NCBI GenBank assembly: GCA_016282095.1
Contig: JAEEJW010000042.1
Location: 1 to 44,692, forward strand
DNA: 44,692 nt
Direction: 5' to 3'
Source of the DNA: Ruminiclostridium sp.
Lineage (GTDB): Bacteria; Bacillota; Clostridia; Oscillospirales; Ruminococcaceae
Made by a program: the position numbers and the translations under genes. The notes beneath the pieces were generated by a model. It worked only from the letters and a program-made list of their open reading frames with translations, did no database searches and was not told the origin of the DNA. Of this stretch, positions 24,869 to 33,254 are shown one piece after another (the first letter of the stretch is position 1; every line of letters begins with the position of its first letter).

Positions 24869-24958
24869 TTAAGTCACAATCACCGCGACGATGGAAATTA
24901 TCCCGGCTGTGAGCCGTGCGCGTTTGCTTTTCAGTATGCCGAAAATTTTCCCGAGCAA
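24869..24958 (-). CDS. Small membrane peptide gene, 29 residues
   Basis: TTG start at 24958 with GGAGGG 7 nt upstream; reads MLGKIFGILKSKRARL followed by TAGIISIVAVIVT. A basic N-terminal half and a hydrophobic C-terminal half suggest a small membrane-associated peptide. It lies 39 nt before the PAP2 gene on the same strand and directly behind a promoter and palindrome. It could be a leader peptide, a PAP2 partner or a chance reading frame. The well-placed ribosome site and lack of another gene in this 240-nt gap argue for translation. Confidence 0.45.
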   Translation of the reverse strand: MLGKIFGILKSKRARLTAGIISIVAVIVT

Positions 24959-24973
24959 TATGATTCCCTCCGA

Positions 24974-24992
24974 ATTGTGTCAGTAACACAAT
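24974..24992. promoter_or_regulatory. Palindromic operator-like site
   Basis: ATTGTGT, 5 nt, ACACAAT (24974-24980 and 24986-24992), a perfect 7-bp inverted repeat between the promoter and the ribosome site of the small peptide gene. The position suits a repressor. A looser version occurs downstream of the GGDEF promoter. Confidence 0.5.
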
Positions 24993-25012
24993 CCTGTGAA
25001 TTGTTAGTTACT

Positions 25013-25041
25013 ATTATACCATATTCCGTTTGATTTTGCAA
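25013..25041 (-). promoter_or_regulatory. Promoter of the small peptide/PAP2 unit
   Basis: Minus strand: TTGCAA (25041-25036), 17-nt spacer, TATAAT (25018-25013). Confidence 0.65.
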
Positions 25042-25073
25042 ATATTTGTTTTTATGTGTCCTCTGAATTGATA

Positions 25074-26450
25074 TTATGTCGCACGGTCAGTTCCCGCCGG
25101 TTTATTATCCGGGCGGTCTTCTACGGGGAGCCGTCGGAAAAACATGATACCGAAAGGAATACTCAGCGGCACAGATATAAGCAGCGACAGCGGCTGCGCT
25201 TCCTGAATACCCGCAAGCCCTCTGATATCTGACAGTATCAGAAGAGCCGGTATGAACAAAACACCGCTTCTGAGCGAGGAAAGCAGCGATGCACCAAGCC
25301 GTTTTCCGGTGCTCTGGAACATCACTTCCACAGCCATTCCCAACGGGAGCAGGAGCTGCGCCGCCGCCTGCAGCCGCAGAGCCCGGGTGCCTATCTCTAT
25401 TACCGCCGGGTCATCGCGGAAAATGCCGATCAGCGGCCCTGCGAATATGATCAGCACCGCGCTGCCAACAAATGTGATACATTCCGCAGCGATAAGGGTA
25501 AACCTGAATGCTTTCTTGAGACGGCTGTATTTTCCGGCTCCGTAATTGAAACCTGACACCGGCTGAAAGCCCTGCCCTATCCCGAGCGCTATGGAGAATG
25601 TGAAAAACGCTATCCTCGAAACGATACTCATAGCTGCGACCGCCGCGTCACCATAGACCGCACAGCAGGAATTGAGCATCATCGTCGTTATGCTGGTGAG
25701 ACCCTGACGCAGCAGACTCGGAAATCCGGTAGCGATAATGTTGCCCAGCATCGGCAGATCACATTCTTTCAGACTGCGGAGATTTAGCTTTGATTCAGTC
25801 TTTCCGCGCAGGAACATACTCAGAAGTATCCCCCAGCTGATGAGCTGACTTAACGCAGTAGAAAGTCCCGCACCTGCGATACCCATACCGAATACGAACA
25901 TGAACAGCGGATCACAGGCCATATTCAGCACTGCCCCCGTCATTAGACCGATCATTCCGAAGGCAGCTCTTCCTTCGTAGCGCAGTATGTTGTTCATCGT
26001 AAAACTCGAAGTCATGAACGGCGCGGAGATCAGTATGAATGTGATATAGGTCTTCGCGTAGGGTGCTATTGTCGGGGTGCTGCCCAGCGCGGTGACCACA
26101 GCGTCGAGATTTACCGCTCCGACGATAAGTATTATAACTCCGCAGGTAAATGAGGCGGTAAATCCGAGAACGGCGTGATGTGATGCTCCCGCGCTGTCAC
26201 GTCTGCCCAGCAGACGTGCTATATTGCTGCCGGAGCCCTGTCCGAACATGAACCCGAAGGCTTGTATTACTGCCATAAAGCCGAACACTATCCCGACGGC
26301 GCCGCTGGCGCTTGTCCCGAGCTGTCCGACAAATGCCGTGTCCGCGAGGTTGTATATATTGGTAACGAGCATCGAGATGATCGTCGGTACCGAAAGCGTC
26401 AGGATCAGCCTGGATACCGGCGTTCTTATCATTTTTTCATATTGTGTCAT
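25074..26450 (-). CDS. MATE-family efflux transporter
   Basis: 458 residues with about twelve membrane helices in two homologous halves. N-terminal RTPVSRLILTLSVPTIISML and YNLADTAFVGQLG are typical of NorM/DinF-type cation-coupled multidrug exporters, as are GFMFGQGSGSNIARLLG and IGQGFQPVSGFNYGAGKYSR in the second half. The start ATG 26450 has no strong ribosome site; an ATG 18 nt downstream is not better. It follows the STAS-kinase gene by 49 nt on the same strand and may be the last gene of the fbp-like operon. The substrate is unknown. Confidence 0.92.
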   Translation of the reverse strand: MTQYEKMIRTPVSRLILTLSVPTIISMLVTNIYNLADTAFVGQLGTSASGAVGIVFGFMAVIQAFGFMFGQGSGSNIARLLGRRDSAGASHHAVLGFTASFTCGVIILIVGAVNLDAVVTALGSTPTIAPYAKTYITFILISAPFMTSSFTMNNILRYEGRAAFGMIGLMTGAVLNMACDPLFMFVFGMGIAGAGLSTALSQLISWGILLSMFLRGKTESKLNLRSLKECDLPMLGNIIATGFPSLLRQGLTSITTMMLNSCCAVYGDAAVAAMSIVSRIAFFTFSIALGIGQGFQPVSGFNYGAGKYSRLKKAFRFTLIAAECITFVGSAVLIIFAGPLIGIFRDDPAVIEIGTRALRLQAAAQLLLPLGMAVEVMFQSTGKRLGASLLSSLRSGVLFIPALLILSDIRGLAGIQEAQPLSLLISVPLSIPFGIMFFRRLPVEDRPDNKPAGTDRAT

Positions 26451-26499
26451 AAAAGACTATAAGTTTTCTTTGCTTTCATCGGAACCCATACAGATATCA

Positions 26500-27684
26500 T
26501 TACTCCGTTTCAAGCAGCAGATCGTCTGTCCTGTCAGCGAGCTGTGCAAGACGTTCGGCGGTATGCTTTACGCGAAGTCTGAAAAGTTCGGTATCATGGT
26601 CGGTTATGAGGTCGATAAGATACAGGAATCTTATACAGCCTACAATAGTTATTTTGTCCCGCAGCTCCGATATGCGCTTTTCATCTTCGGTATCAAAATA
26701 ATACCTGATGAAATCCTCCCACACCTTTTCCGTCAGTTCTTTTGATATGCCGAGGAATTTCATGCTGTGGTCCGGTTCATCTTCCCCGAAAGCAGAATAT
26801 GTCACATATACGGACTGGAGATCAAAGATCGGAGCTCCCTCCGTGAGGGTATCCATATCGATCAGCATAGGCTCACCGTCCCTGAGCATGACATTCTTCA
26901 TCTGCGCATCGCCGTGAATCACATTGTGCTGTTCCGGGATCTGCCCTATCATCGCTTTCAGCCGTTCATACAGGTCCTTGTCTATGTACTCCGCGGCTTT
27001 TTCAAGATAACCGAGACATTGCTGTTTTGCGGATTCAAGCCGCCCCGAAGGAACGGTCTGGCTGTGTACCATCCGCAGGAACTGTGCGTACTGCTTTATG
27101 ATCCCGTCCGCGTTCTCCGGTTCCTCTATGAGAAGATCGTTGAAAGTCTTTGCGTTCAGCAGCTCAAACACCGAGCCGTAGCTGTCACCGACCCGCACGA
27201 TATCATAAGATATCGCTGTCGGCACGCCGGCTATCAGAGCAGTCTGCGCAAGTCTCTTTTCATTGCGTATCATTGAAAGACTCTCCGGAGATCTGTACAC
27301 CTTTACGATAGTTTCCGGGTCTATTCTGTATACCGTGCCGTAGAAGCCCTTGCCGATGATCTCACAGCCGTCTGTGTTTATTCTGCGGTAAGCCTTTCTC
27401 ACATCGAGCATCTCCGTGAATCCGGTAGTATCGAAGATCTCATAGACATCACGGGAAACATTGCAGACCGGTATGGGATCTTTTCTGAGCTTCTGTATTT
27501 TCAGCAATATGCGCAGTCCGGCACTGGATATGTATACAAGATCTTCCGCGTCAAACACGATATCATAACCGTCGTATCTGCCGACAGCTTCGGATATCTC
27601 CTGCTCGGTCTGCGGGGCATTGACGGAATCTATCCTTCCCTCAAGAAAGATCGTGAGCTTATTGTTTTCAGCTGTTATTTTCAT
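26500..27684 (-). CDS. STAS domain fused to an aminoglycoside-phosphotransferase-like kinase
   Basis: 394 residues. Residues 1-100 are a STAS/anti-anti-sigma domain with the phosphoserine loop YISSAGLRIL (Ser53/54). Residues 105-390 are a protein-kinase-fold APH domain: glycine loop IGKGFYGTVY (110-119), Lys128 in VKVY, catalytic HGDAQMKN (257-264) and metal-binding LIDMDT (Asp276, Asp278). All key residues are present. It resembles the TIGR02172 family of APH-like proteins, here with a STAS head. A regulatory kinase or STAS autophosphorylation is possible; antibiotic resistance is unlikely. GGAGTGGCAGA precedes the ATG. It sits between the ABC ATPase gene and the MATE gene. Confidence 0.85.
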   Translation of the reverse strand: MKITAENNKLTIFLEGRIDSVNAPQTEQEISEAVGRYDGYDIVFDAEDLVYISSAGLRILLKIQKLRKDPIPVCNVSRDVYEIFDTTGFTEMLDVRKAYRRINTDGCEIIGKGFYGTVYRIDPETIVKVYRSPESLSMIRNEKRLAQTALIAGVPTAISYDIVRVGDSYGSVFELLNAKTFNDLLIEEPENADGIIKQYAQFLRMVHSQTVPSGRLESAKQQCLGYLEKAAEYIDKDLYERLKAMIGQIPEQHNVIHGDAQMKNVMLRDGEPMLIDMDTLTEGAPIFDLQSVYVTYSAFGEDEPDHSMKFLGISKELTEKVWEDFIRYYFDTEDEKRISELRDKITIVGCIRFLYLIDLITDHDTELFRLRVKHTAERLAQLADRTDDLLLETE

Positions 27685-27734
27685 TCTGCCACTCCTTCCT
27701 GATATGTTAACATCAAACGAATAATTTGCTCATA

Positions 27735-28802
27735 TCATGTCCTTATCTTTCTGAAATCCTCGCTTCCTGCCGGGAATACGAGCATATCGGTTATTTCGAG
27801 TCCGATAGTTTCATCGGGAGAAAATTTCCCGTAGGTAGCCGCATCCGCGATGACACGAAGCTCGCTGCTTCCGACTGCTATACGGCAGTCGTTGGTATCG
27901 CCGGTGAAGAATTCAGAGACCAGTTTCCCGCGCAGATGTGCGTATTCGCTGACTATGCGGATATTCTCCGGGCGCACCGCGACATCGACTTCACCTGTCA
28001 GATCTCCGCTGTAAGCAAGCGTGTCGTCAATGCCGGCCAGCTTTATGCGGCCGCCTTCGGAAACGCCTTTGAGGAAATTCACCTTTCCTACGAAATCCGC
28101 AACGAACTGATTTTCCGGAGCGCGGTATATCTCCACGGGACTGCCGACCTGCTGGAGAACGCCCGAATTTATGACGAACACTCTGTCAGACATGGTCATT
28201 GCCTCGCCCTGATCGTGGGTGACGTAAATAACGTTTATATGCAGACGTGTCTGTATTTCCTTTATCTCGAAGCGCATACGCTCTCTGAGCTTTGCGTCAA
28301 GGTTTGACAGCGGTTCGTCAAGCAGAAGCACCTTCGGCTCCGCGACCAGTGCGCGTGCAAGCGCAACACGCTGCTGCTGGCCGCCAGAAAGCTCGGAGGG
28401 CATTCTCTTCGCATACTGGCTCAGATGAACACTTTCAAGCACCTTATCTACTTTTTCCTGTATCTCCGCTTTGGGGGTCTTTCTTATTTTCAGCGGATAT
28501 GCCACATTATTGAACACGTTCATGTGCGGCCACACGGCATAGGACTGGAAAACCATTCCCAGCTCCCGCTTTTCCGGCGGGACGAACGTGTCCGCGGAGC
28601 TTACCACTCTGCCGTCTATGCGTATCTCCCCCGAAGTGGGTCTCTCAAACCCCGCTATCATGCGCAGCATCGTTGTCTTTCCGCAGCCGGAGGGTCCGAG
28701 AAGTGTTATGAACTCACCGTCTCTGAATTCGTCGGTAAAGTCGTTCAGGACTACTGAGTCCCCGTATTTCTTTGTAACATGATCCAGTGTTATTACAGAC
28801 AT
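27735..28802 (-). CDS. ABC transporter ATP-binding protein, FbpC/PotA type
   Basis: 355 residues. Walker [11 protein letters not shown], signature [15 protein letters not shown], Walker [20 protein letters not shown] and the switch His in VTHDQGEAM are all intact. Residues about 240-350 form the TOBE domain of the CUT1/Fe(III)/polyamine group. It energises the permease encoded 24 nt upstream. By family the substrate may be Fe(III), a 2-aminoethylphosphonate-like compound or a polyamine; the sequence alone does not decide. Confidence 0.93.
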   Translation of the reverse strand: MSVITLDHVTKKYGDSVVLNDFTDEFRDGEFITLLGPSGCGKTTMLRMIAGFERPTSGEIRIDGRVVSSADTFVPPEKRELGMVFQSYAVWPHMNVFNNVAYPLKIRKTPKAEIQEKVDKVLESVHLSQYAKRMPSELSGGQQQRVALARALVAEPKVLLLDEPLSNLDAKLRERMRFEIKEIQTRLHINVIYVTHDQGEAMTMSDRVFVINSGVLQQVGSPVEIYRAPENQFVADFVGKVNFLKGVSEGGRIKLAGIDDTLAYSGDLTGEVDVAVRPENIRIVSEYAHLRGKLVSEFFTGDTNDCRIAVGSSELRVIADAATYGKFSPDETIGLEITDMLVFPAGSEDFRKIRT

Positions 28803-28826
28803 TTTATCTTCTGATCCTCCGATCGC

Positions 28827-30512
28827 TCATATTGAAAACCTGCCCTTTGTGAGCTTGTTCATCACAAAATTAAGCACCGCTACAAGTATCAGTATGCAGC
28901 CTGCAAGAGCCGCAGCAGTCTGCTGACTGTGATAGGTCTGGTACAGGAACAGCTCAACACCGAGAGATTTGGTCTTGTCGGAATACAGCATATTCGACAT
29001 CGTAAGCTCATAGAAGCACGGCATGAATATCAGGAACCAGCCTGCCACCACTGACGGTACTATCAGCGGGAACAGCACATCTTTGAGCCGCCGCAGCCAT
29101 CCTGCTCCGGACACCTGCGCGGCCTCCTCCAATGAGGGGCTTACACGGGAGAGCGCCGATACCACAGTTCTCATGCCCATGAGCATATATTTTATCATAT
29201 ACGCGATGACCATTATCCACATCGTGTTGTAGATATTAATGCCGAATTTCCCGGACATGGTCATTATCAGTGCCAGCGCTATCACAACGCTCGGAGTACC
29301 GGAGCCTACCGTTATAAGAAAGTCAGGTATCTTTCTGCCGGGTACTCTGGTGCGCTTGAGCAGATACGCCATTATGATGCAGACCACCATACCCAGTGAT
29401 GCGGCCCATACCGACGAGATAAGGCTGTTGCCCGCGGATTTTAGTATTGAACTGCGGGAGAATATGGTCTCCCAGTATTTCAAGGTGAAGTTGCCTTCCT
29501 CAAATACGGATTTTCCCATATTCACGGTGAACGAGGTTGCGAACACCGAGATGAACGGGATCACTATCACCACAATTGCAAACAGACCGACAAGTATGGT
29601 TATCGGTATGCGCCACTTTCCCAGATCAACGATACTGGGGCGGACCGATTTTCCGGAGATCGTAATGTAGTCTTTTTTTCCGATCACGAAGTTGGACACG
29701 AACAGGATAACCAGCGCCAGTACCATAAGGAATACCGCAAGCACAGTGGCATCTGTAAGCCCGTCCGCAGAGCCGACATAAACATAATCAACTATACGAG
29801 TGGTTATGGTGTATATCTTCGCGGGAGCTCCGATTATCGACGGAATACCGTAGCAGGATGCCGCAGCCACGAATACAAGCAGCGCGGAAGCCGCTATCGA
29901 CGGCAGCATCAGCGGGAGTGTCACGGTGAACAGCGTTTTCAGCGGTGACGAGCCCGAGATCCTCGACGCTTCTTCAAGCGACGGATCCATGTTCTCCATT
30001 GCCCTTGACAGGGTTATAAAAGCGTAAGGATAGTAGAATGTGGTCAGCACCCATACCAGACCGCCTATCGAGTAAATATCGAAAGGAGCCTCCGAAAGTC
30101 CGAAAATGCTTTCGAGAAACATATTCAGCGTTCCGACTTTCGGGTTGAGCAGTCTCAGCCATGCCATTGCTCCCACATAAGGCGGTACCATATATGTCAT
30201 CAGGAACAACGTTCTGAACAGTTTTCTTCCGTAAAGATTCGTGCGGCCTACGAGAAACGCCAGCGGAAAGGCTATCAGAACACCGAACACCATTGAAAGC
30301 GATGCCGTTATCAGTGTATTCAGCACACACGTCCAGTTCATTTCAGTCGAGTATATCCTTGCAAACGCGTCAAATGAGAAGCTGCCGCCGCTCATGAACG
30401 CGCGTATAACGAGATAGACGAGCGGGAACACCTGAAAGATCAGCAGGAATGCAACGATAGCTATTATGAACAGCCATTTAACATCAAAGTAAAACCTTTT
30501 CTTCTTTTCCAC
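28827..30512 (-). CDS. ABC transporter permease, fused double-domain FbpB type
   Basis: 561 residues, twelve membrane helices in two tandem BPD-transport domains, as in iron(III) permeases FbpB/AfuB. Each half has an EAA coupling loop: SLEEASRISGSSPLKTLF in the first and SLEEAAQVSGAGWLRRL in the second. GTG start at 30512 with GAGGTG upstream. It follows the binding-protein gene after a 58-nt gap that contains a hairpin, and precedes the ATPase gene. Confidence 0.93.
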   Translation of the reverse strand: MEKKKRFYFDVKWLFIIAIVAFLLIFQVFPLVYLVIRAFMSGGSFSFDAFARIYSTEMNWTCVLNTLITASLSMVFGVLIAFPLAFLVGRTNLYGRKLFRTLFLMTYMVPPYVGAMAWLRLLNPKVGTLNMFLESIFGLSEAPFDIYSIGGLVWVLTTFYYPYAFITLSRAMENMDPSLEEASRISGSSPLKTLFTVTLPLMLPSIAASALLVFVAAASCYGIPSIIGAPAKIYTITTRIVDYVYVGSADGLTDATVLAVFLMVLALVILFVSNFVIGKKDYITISGKSVRPSIVDLGKWRIPITILVGLFAIVVIVIPFISVFATSFTVNMGKSVFEEGNFTLKYWETIFSRSSILKSAGNSLISSVWAASLGMVVCIIMAYLLKRTRVPGRKIPDFLITVGSGTPSVVIALALIMTMSGKFGINIYNTMWIMVIAYMIKYMLMGMRTVVSALSRVSPSLEEAAQVSGAGWLRRLKDVLFPLIVPSVVAGWFLIFMPCFYELTMSNMLYSDKTKSLGVELFLYQTYHSQQTAAALAGCILILVAVLNFVMNKLTKGRFSI

Positions 30513-30534
30513 GGGGGCACCTCAATAATTACAG

Positions 30535-30563
30535 AAAGGGGCGCAGAACCACGCCCCTTTTTT
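30535..30563 (-). terminator. Hairpin between binding-protein and permease genes
   Basis: AAAGGGGCG (30535-30543) and CGCCCCTTT (30552-30560) form a 9-bp stem with an 8-nt loop. On the coding (minus) strand only three T follow, so it probably stabilises the upstream mRNA or terminates partially, allowing more binding protein than permease. Confidence 0.6.
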
Positions 30564-30570
30564 ACTATTC

Positions 30571-31632
30571 TCAACCGGGAATCGTCACGTCGTTCTGGAA
30601 CATCGTGCGTATCTCTTCCCTCTGCCTGAAGCACTTTTCGTAATCAACGGGAATAGTGTTCTCAAGCAGCTTGGACAGTGTTACCGAATCATACGGATGC
30701 TCTTCCATATCGCTTCTTACACCGTACATCCAGCCGTCTATAATGAGTTTCTGTCCTTCGGGCGAGAGGAAGTATTCCTCCACCGCTTCGGCAGCGGCGA
30801 TATTATTGTTTGCGCAGTGAGCCTCATCCACTATCATAATGGGCGATACGATCGGTATACTGCCGTCGTCGGGATAGATGACTTCAAGCTTGGAGTTCTC
30901 TTCTTCTCTCTTCTTGAGCACCGATTCTTCCAGCACCATTATCTCCTTGCACTCGCCTGTCTCAAGCTTTGTGAGTGCGACTGAACCGGACTCTATCGCC
31001 ACGTTCTGCGCATTAAGAGACTTGAAGTAGTCCTCTCCGTACTTGTCGAGCAGTCCGACTACCGAGGAATAAGCCGTACCGGATGTCAGAGGGTTGCTCA
31101 TGGAGATGCTGCCCTTCATAGCAGCGTTCTCAGCGAAATCCCTGAACGATGTCGCCACTTCGTCTTTCCCGTACTTTTCGGGATTGTATGCAAGGATCAT
31201 ATTGCATATTCTTACAGGATACCAATAACCGTCCTTGTCATAGTCAAAGGCGAGCTTACCGGCTTCCGCGTACTTGTAGGGGTGAAGTATGCCTGCATCT
31301 TTCAGCTCCAGAGAATATGAGGGTTCCGCAACCATAAGAATGTCGCAGCCGAGCTTGCCGGAATCCATTTCCGCAGCTACTTTCGACTGTATAGTACCTG
31401 AACCGCCCTGGAAGAACTCAACATCAAGACCGGGGAACTTTTTCTCCAGTTCCTTCTCCATGTTTTCGATAATGTCTTCATACATTGAAGTGTAAATAAC
31501 GACCTTACCGGATACCGAACTGCCGCCGGAAGCGTTTCCGCTCTCTGTACCGGATCCTGTTTGTCCGCAGCCCGATGCGGTCAATGCCAGGCAGGCAGCT
31601 GCCAATACTGCTAATATTTTTTTCTTCATCAT
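30571..31632 (-). CDS. ABC transporter substrate-binding lipoprotein, FbpA/AfuA type
   Basis: 353 residues. Lipoprotein signal MMKKKILAVLAAACLALTAS with Cys22 in the SGCGQ lipobox. The mature start KVVIYTSMYEDIIENMEKE and FFQGGSGTIQSKVAAEM, then ILMVAEPSYSLELKDAGIL, match type-2 periplasmic-binding proteins of the Fe(III)/phosphonate group. It captures substrate outside the membrane for the permease/ATPase encoded next. The start is ATG 31632 or the adjacent 31629, after AAAGGA. The operon continues for up to five genes to 25074. Confidence 0.93.
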   Translation of the reverse strand: MMKKKILAVLAAACLALTASGCGQTGSGTESGNASGGSSVSGKVVIYTSMYEDIIENMEKELEKKFPGLDVEFFQGGSGTIQSKVAAEMDSGKLGCDILMVAEPSYSLELKDAGILHPYKYAEAGKLAFDYDKDGYWYPVRICNMILAYNPEKYGKDEVATSFRDFAENAAMKGSISMSNPLTSGTAYSSVVGLLDKYGEDYFKSLNAQNVAIESGSVALTKLETGECKEIMVLEESVLKKREEENSKLEVIYPDDGSIPIVSPIMIVDEAHCANNNIAAAEAVEEYFLSPEGQKLIIDGWMYGVRSDMEEHPYDSVTLSKLLENTIPVDYEKCFRQREEIRTMFQNDVTIPG

Positions 31633-31662
31633 AACTTATCCTTTCCTTTAGTATATGAAAAT

Positions 31663-31691
31663 ATTATACCACATTCAGTATCAAATGTCAA
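31663..31691 (-). promoter_or_regulatory. Consensus promoter of the fbp-like operon
   Basis: Minus strand: perfect TTGACA (31691-31686), 17-nt spacer, perfect TATAAT (31668-31663), about 30 nt before the ATG. No Fur-like palindrome is evident at the promoter. Confidence 0.88.
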
Positions 31692-31975
31692 TACGCCGTA
31701 TCTCCACTCTTTCTTCCAGCCCTCGAGCGGGAAGCAATAGTCCTCGCCTGCGTACTATACGATTGTAAAATATAAGTGAAATCCGGCTGCCCCGGGGCTG
31801 CCGTTGTTGTCGCTGCTGTGTTCTGAGAATATCCTGCACACAGCCCGTCCGGACCGCCCTATTTCAGTCCTCCATGTTCGTTCAGATAATTCAATCCGAA
31901 AACCGCGCCGGTAAGCACAGCCGCCGTTCCGGCAATACCGCCTGCTACGCCGATAATACGACTTCTTCTTGTATG
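31688..31975 (-). pseudogene. Degenerate tail of a membrane-anchored protein
   Basis: One minus-strand frame reads RRSRIIGVAGGIAGTAAVLT then GAVFGLNYLNEHGGLK, a stop (TAG at 31861-31859), then continues in the same frame with GYSQNTAATTTAAPGQPDF and ends at 31688. This looks like a TM anchor plus extracellular Ala/Thr linker whose 5' end has been replaced by the repeat block at 31969-32137. No start codon remains. Call made by eye; no family is recognised. Confidence 0.35.
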
Positions 31976-32037
31976 CGGCGGCTCGCCGCGGACTGCGAGG
32001 CAGAAAAAACGCCCCGGACAAAAATCCGGGACGGTTT
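31969..32037 (-). repeat. Modular terminator-like repeat, unit 1
   Basis: Contains the 21-nt block beginning TTGTATGCGGCGGC (31969-31989), the conserved GGACTGCGAGGCAGAAAAA (31990-32008) and a hairpin with core CCCGGA/TCCGGG. Read on the minus strand the hairpin is followed by a T run and CTGCCTCGCAGTCC. Confidence 0.7.
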
Positions 32038-32137
32038 GTATGCGGCGGCTCGCCGCTGTCTGTGCCGAACAGTTTAGATATTTCTCCGGACAGCGAGGCA
32101 GAAAAAAACCGTATAGAAGAAAACTTCCATACGGTTT
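32036..32137 (-). repeat. Modular terminator-like repeat, unit 2
   Basis: The 21-nt block recurs exactly at 32036-32056, 67 nt after unit 1. Then TTTAGATATTTCTCCGGAC and GCGAGGCAGAAAAA (32073-32106), and a strong hairpin: AAACCGTAT plus GAAG paired with CTTC plus ATACGGTTT (32106-32137), followed on the minus strand by a T run. The shared tail AGTTTAGAT(T)ATTTCTCC occurs again at 32172-32189, where it forms the end of the PIN gene. Confidence 0.75.
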
Positions 32138-32174
32138 GGGTGCAGCGTCACGCTGCCTGTTTACGGATTACAGT

Positions 32175-32594
32175 TTAGATTATTTCTCCAATAATAGCAA
32201 TAAAATCCATAGGTGACATCGCAGGTACACTGCTATCTGAAAAATCCTTTATATTTCTCGTTACTATATAATCGGCTTTTATTCTTTCCGCGCATACGCT
32301 TTGCAAAGCATCCTCATAATCCGTGTATTCAAGTGCTGCGGCTTTTTTCAGGTCTTCGGCTCTGAGATCGTCAAATGTGAATATCAATCCGATACGATCT
32401 ATGATCTCTTTTGTTTTCTCCGCATCAAGCTCTTTCCGAAGAATATATACGATGTTCGGTATTGAGAGTGCCGATATATGTCCGTCGGCTATTCCGGTCT
32501 CGCAGCATTTCCATACCTTTGCAGACATATCTACAAACTCTTTTCTGTTACAAAGGACATCAAGAAGTATGTTCGTATCAACAAGTATCCTCAT
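32175..32594 (-). CDS. PIN-domain toxin (VapC-like)
   Basis: 139 residues. PIN-domain ribonuclease layout: VDTNILLDVL at the start (Asp5/Asp8 region), a helical middle and the acidic cluster YTDYEDALQSVCAERI, then YIVTRNIKDF with the last acidic residue. Such proteins cleave tRNA or rRNA and are held in check by the co-encoded antitoxin. The start overlaps the antitoxin stop as ATGA. The 3' end of the gene coincides with the conserved repeat tail, so the last residues (GEII) may come from the repeat. Confidence 0.88.
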   Translation of the reverse strand: MRILVDTNILLDVLCNRKEFVDMSAKVWKCCETGIADGHISALSIPNIVYILRKELDAEKTKEIIDRIGLIFTFDDLRAEDLKKAAALEYTDYEDALQSVCAERIKADYIVTRNIKDFSDSSVPAMSPMDFIAIIGEII

Positions 32595-32812
32595 TTCTTC
32601 TCATACCTCTCCGCACGGAGCTGCTTTTCGTCATAGTCTCTCGACAGGACCCCGACAAGTGAATCCGTAAGATATGAAACAGTGCTTTTATGCGATACGA
32701 GCCTTGCGACCTCTTTGCCGTTTTTCAATATAACTATCTCATTTCCGTCAATCGCCGATTGCAAAAATCTTCCGAAATTGTTCTGAACTTCGGTTGCTGT
32801 TGCTGTTGTCAT
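32591..32812 (-). CDS. Phd/YefM-type antitoxin
   Basis: 73 residues. TATEVQNNFGRFLQSAIDGN followed by EIVILKNGKEVARLVSHKS is the Phd/YefM DNA-binding fold; the C-terminal part (YDEKQLRAERYEKK) is the toxin-binding tail. AGGAGG precedes the ATG. It is transcribed first from its own promoter with an overlapping palindrome, as expected for an autoregulated toxin-antitoxin operon. A Phd-type antitoxin with a PIN toxin is a common hybrid. Confidence 0.88.
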   Translation of the reverse strand: MTTATATEVQNNFGRFLQSAIDGNEIVILKNGKEVARLVSHKSTVSYLTDSLVGVLSRDYDEKQLRAERYEKK

Positions 32813-32834
32813 AAAAACACCTCCTACATTTTAT

Positions 32835-32871
32835 CTAAAATTATTGTATCATATTTTAGCTATTTTGTCAA
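32835..32871 (-). promoter_or_regulatory. Promoter and operator of the toxin-antitoxin pair
   Basis: Minus strand: perfect TTGACA (32871-32866), 17-nt spacer, TACAAT (32848-32843). The inverted repeat CTAAAAT / ATTTTAG (32835-32841 and 32853-32859) brackets the -10, a plausible antitoxin binding site. Confidence 0.75.
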
Positions 32872-32950
32872 GAGGCATTTATAACCAATTATTGTTGCTA
32901 ACGCTCCTTTATGATATAATAACTCATAAATGCATAAATGAGGTTTCACT

Positions 32951-33200
32951 ATGAAACGACACACCCCACAAGAAAAGCAAATCATAATATCCGAGTATCT
33001 TAAAGGAACACCAGTTTCCGTTCTTGCCAAAAACATCGAATATCCAAAAGTACACTTTATCTATGGGCAAAGCAGAACAAGCCTAAAAATGTCACTATCG
33101 ATAATCCTTTTAAAACACTCAACGATATAAAAAAGGAAAAACGAACGATTAACTGCAATTATAGAGGTTCTTCAATCTGTAAACTGCTACCCTGAAATAT
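32951..33200 (+). pseudogene. IS3-family transposase OrfA remnant
   Basis: ATG 32951 opens a 59-codon frame MKRHTPQEKQIIISEYLKGT then PVSVLAKN, the helix-turn-helix start of IS3-type OrfA/InsE-like transposases. It breaks after about 35 residues; a second frame carries NVTIDNPFKTLNDIKKEK, which resembles the continuing OrfA coiled region. No OrfB and no clear terminal inverted repeats remain. A TATAAT lies about 30 nt upstream. It marks past transposition at the island. The surrounding 32880-33380 holds no other gene. Confidence 0.65.
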
Positions 33201-33254
33201 AAAACACCTGACGAGACCGAAGACGCTTATTACAATAGCAGCACTTGAACGAAA

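Noticed and set aside
27735-28802. Specific iron-uptake assignment of the ABC operon
   Set aside because: The FbpABC-type layout fits, but no Fur-like site is seen and relatives transport phosphonates or polyamines, so the substrate is left open.
31755-32021. 88-codon minus-strand frame through the repeat block
   Set aside because: Runs through terminator-like hairpins and repeat flanks; composition (Arg/Ser/Ala) looks non-coding and there is no ribosome site.
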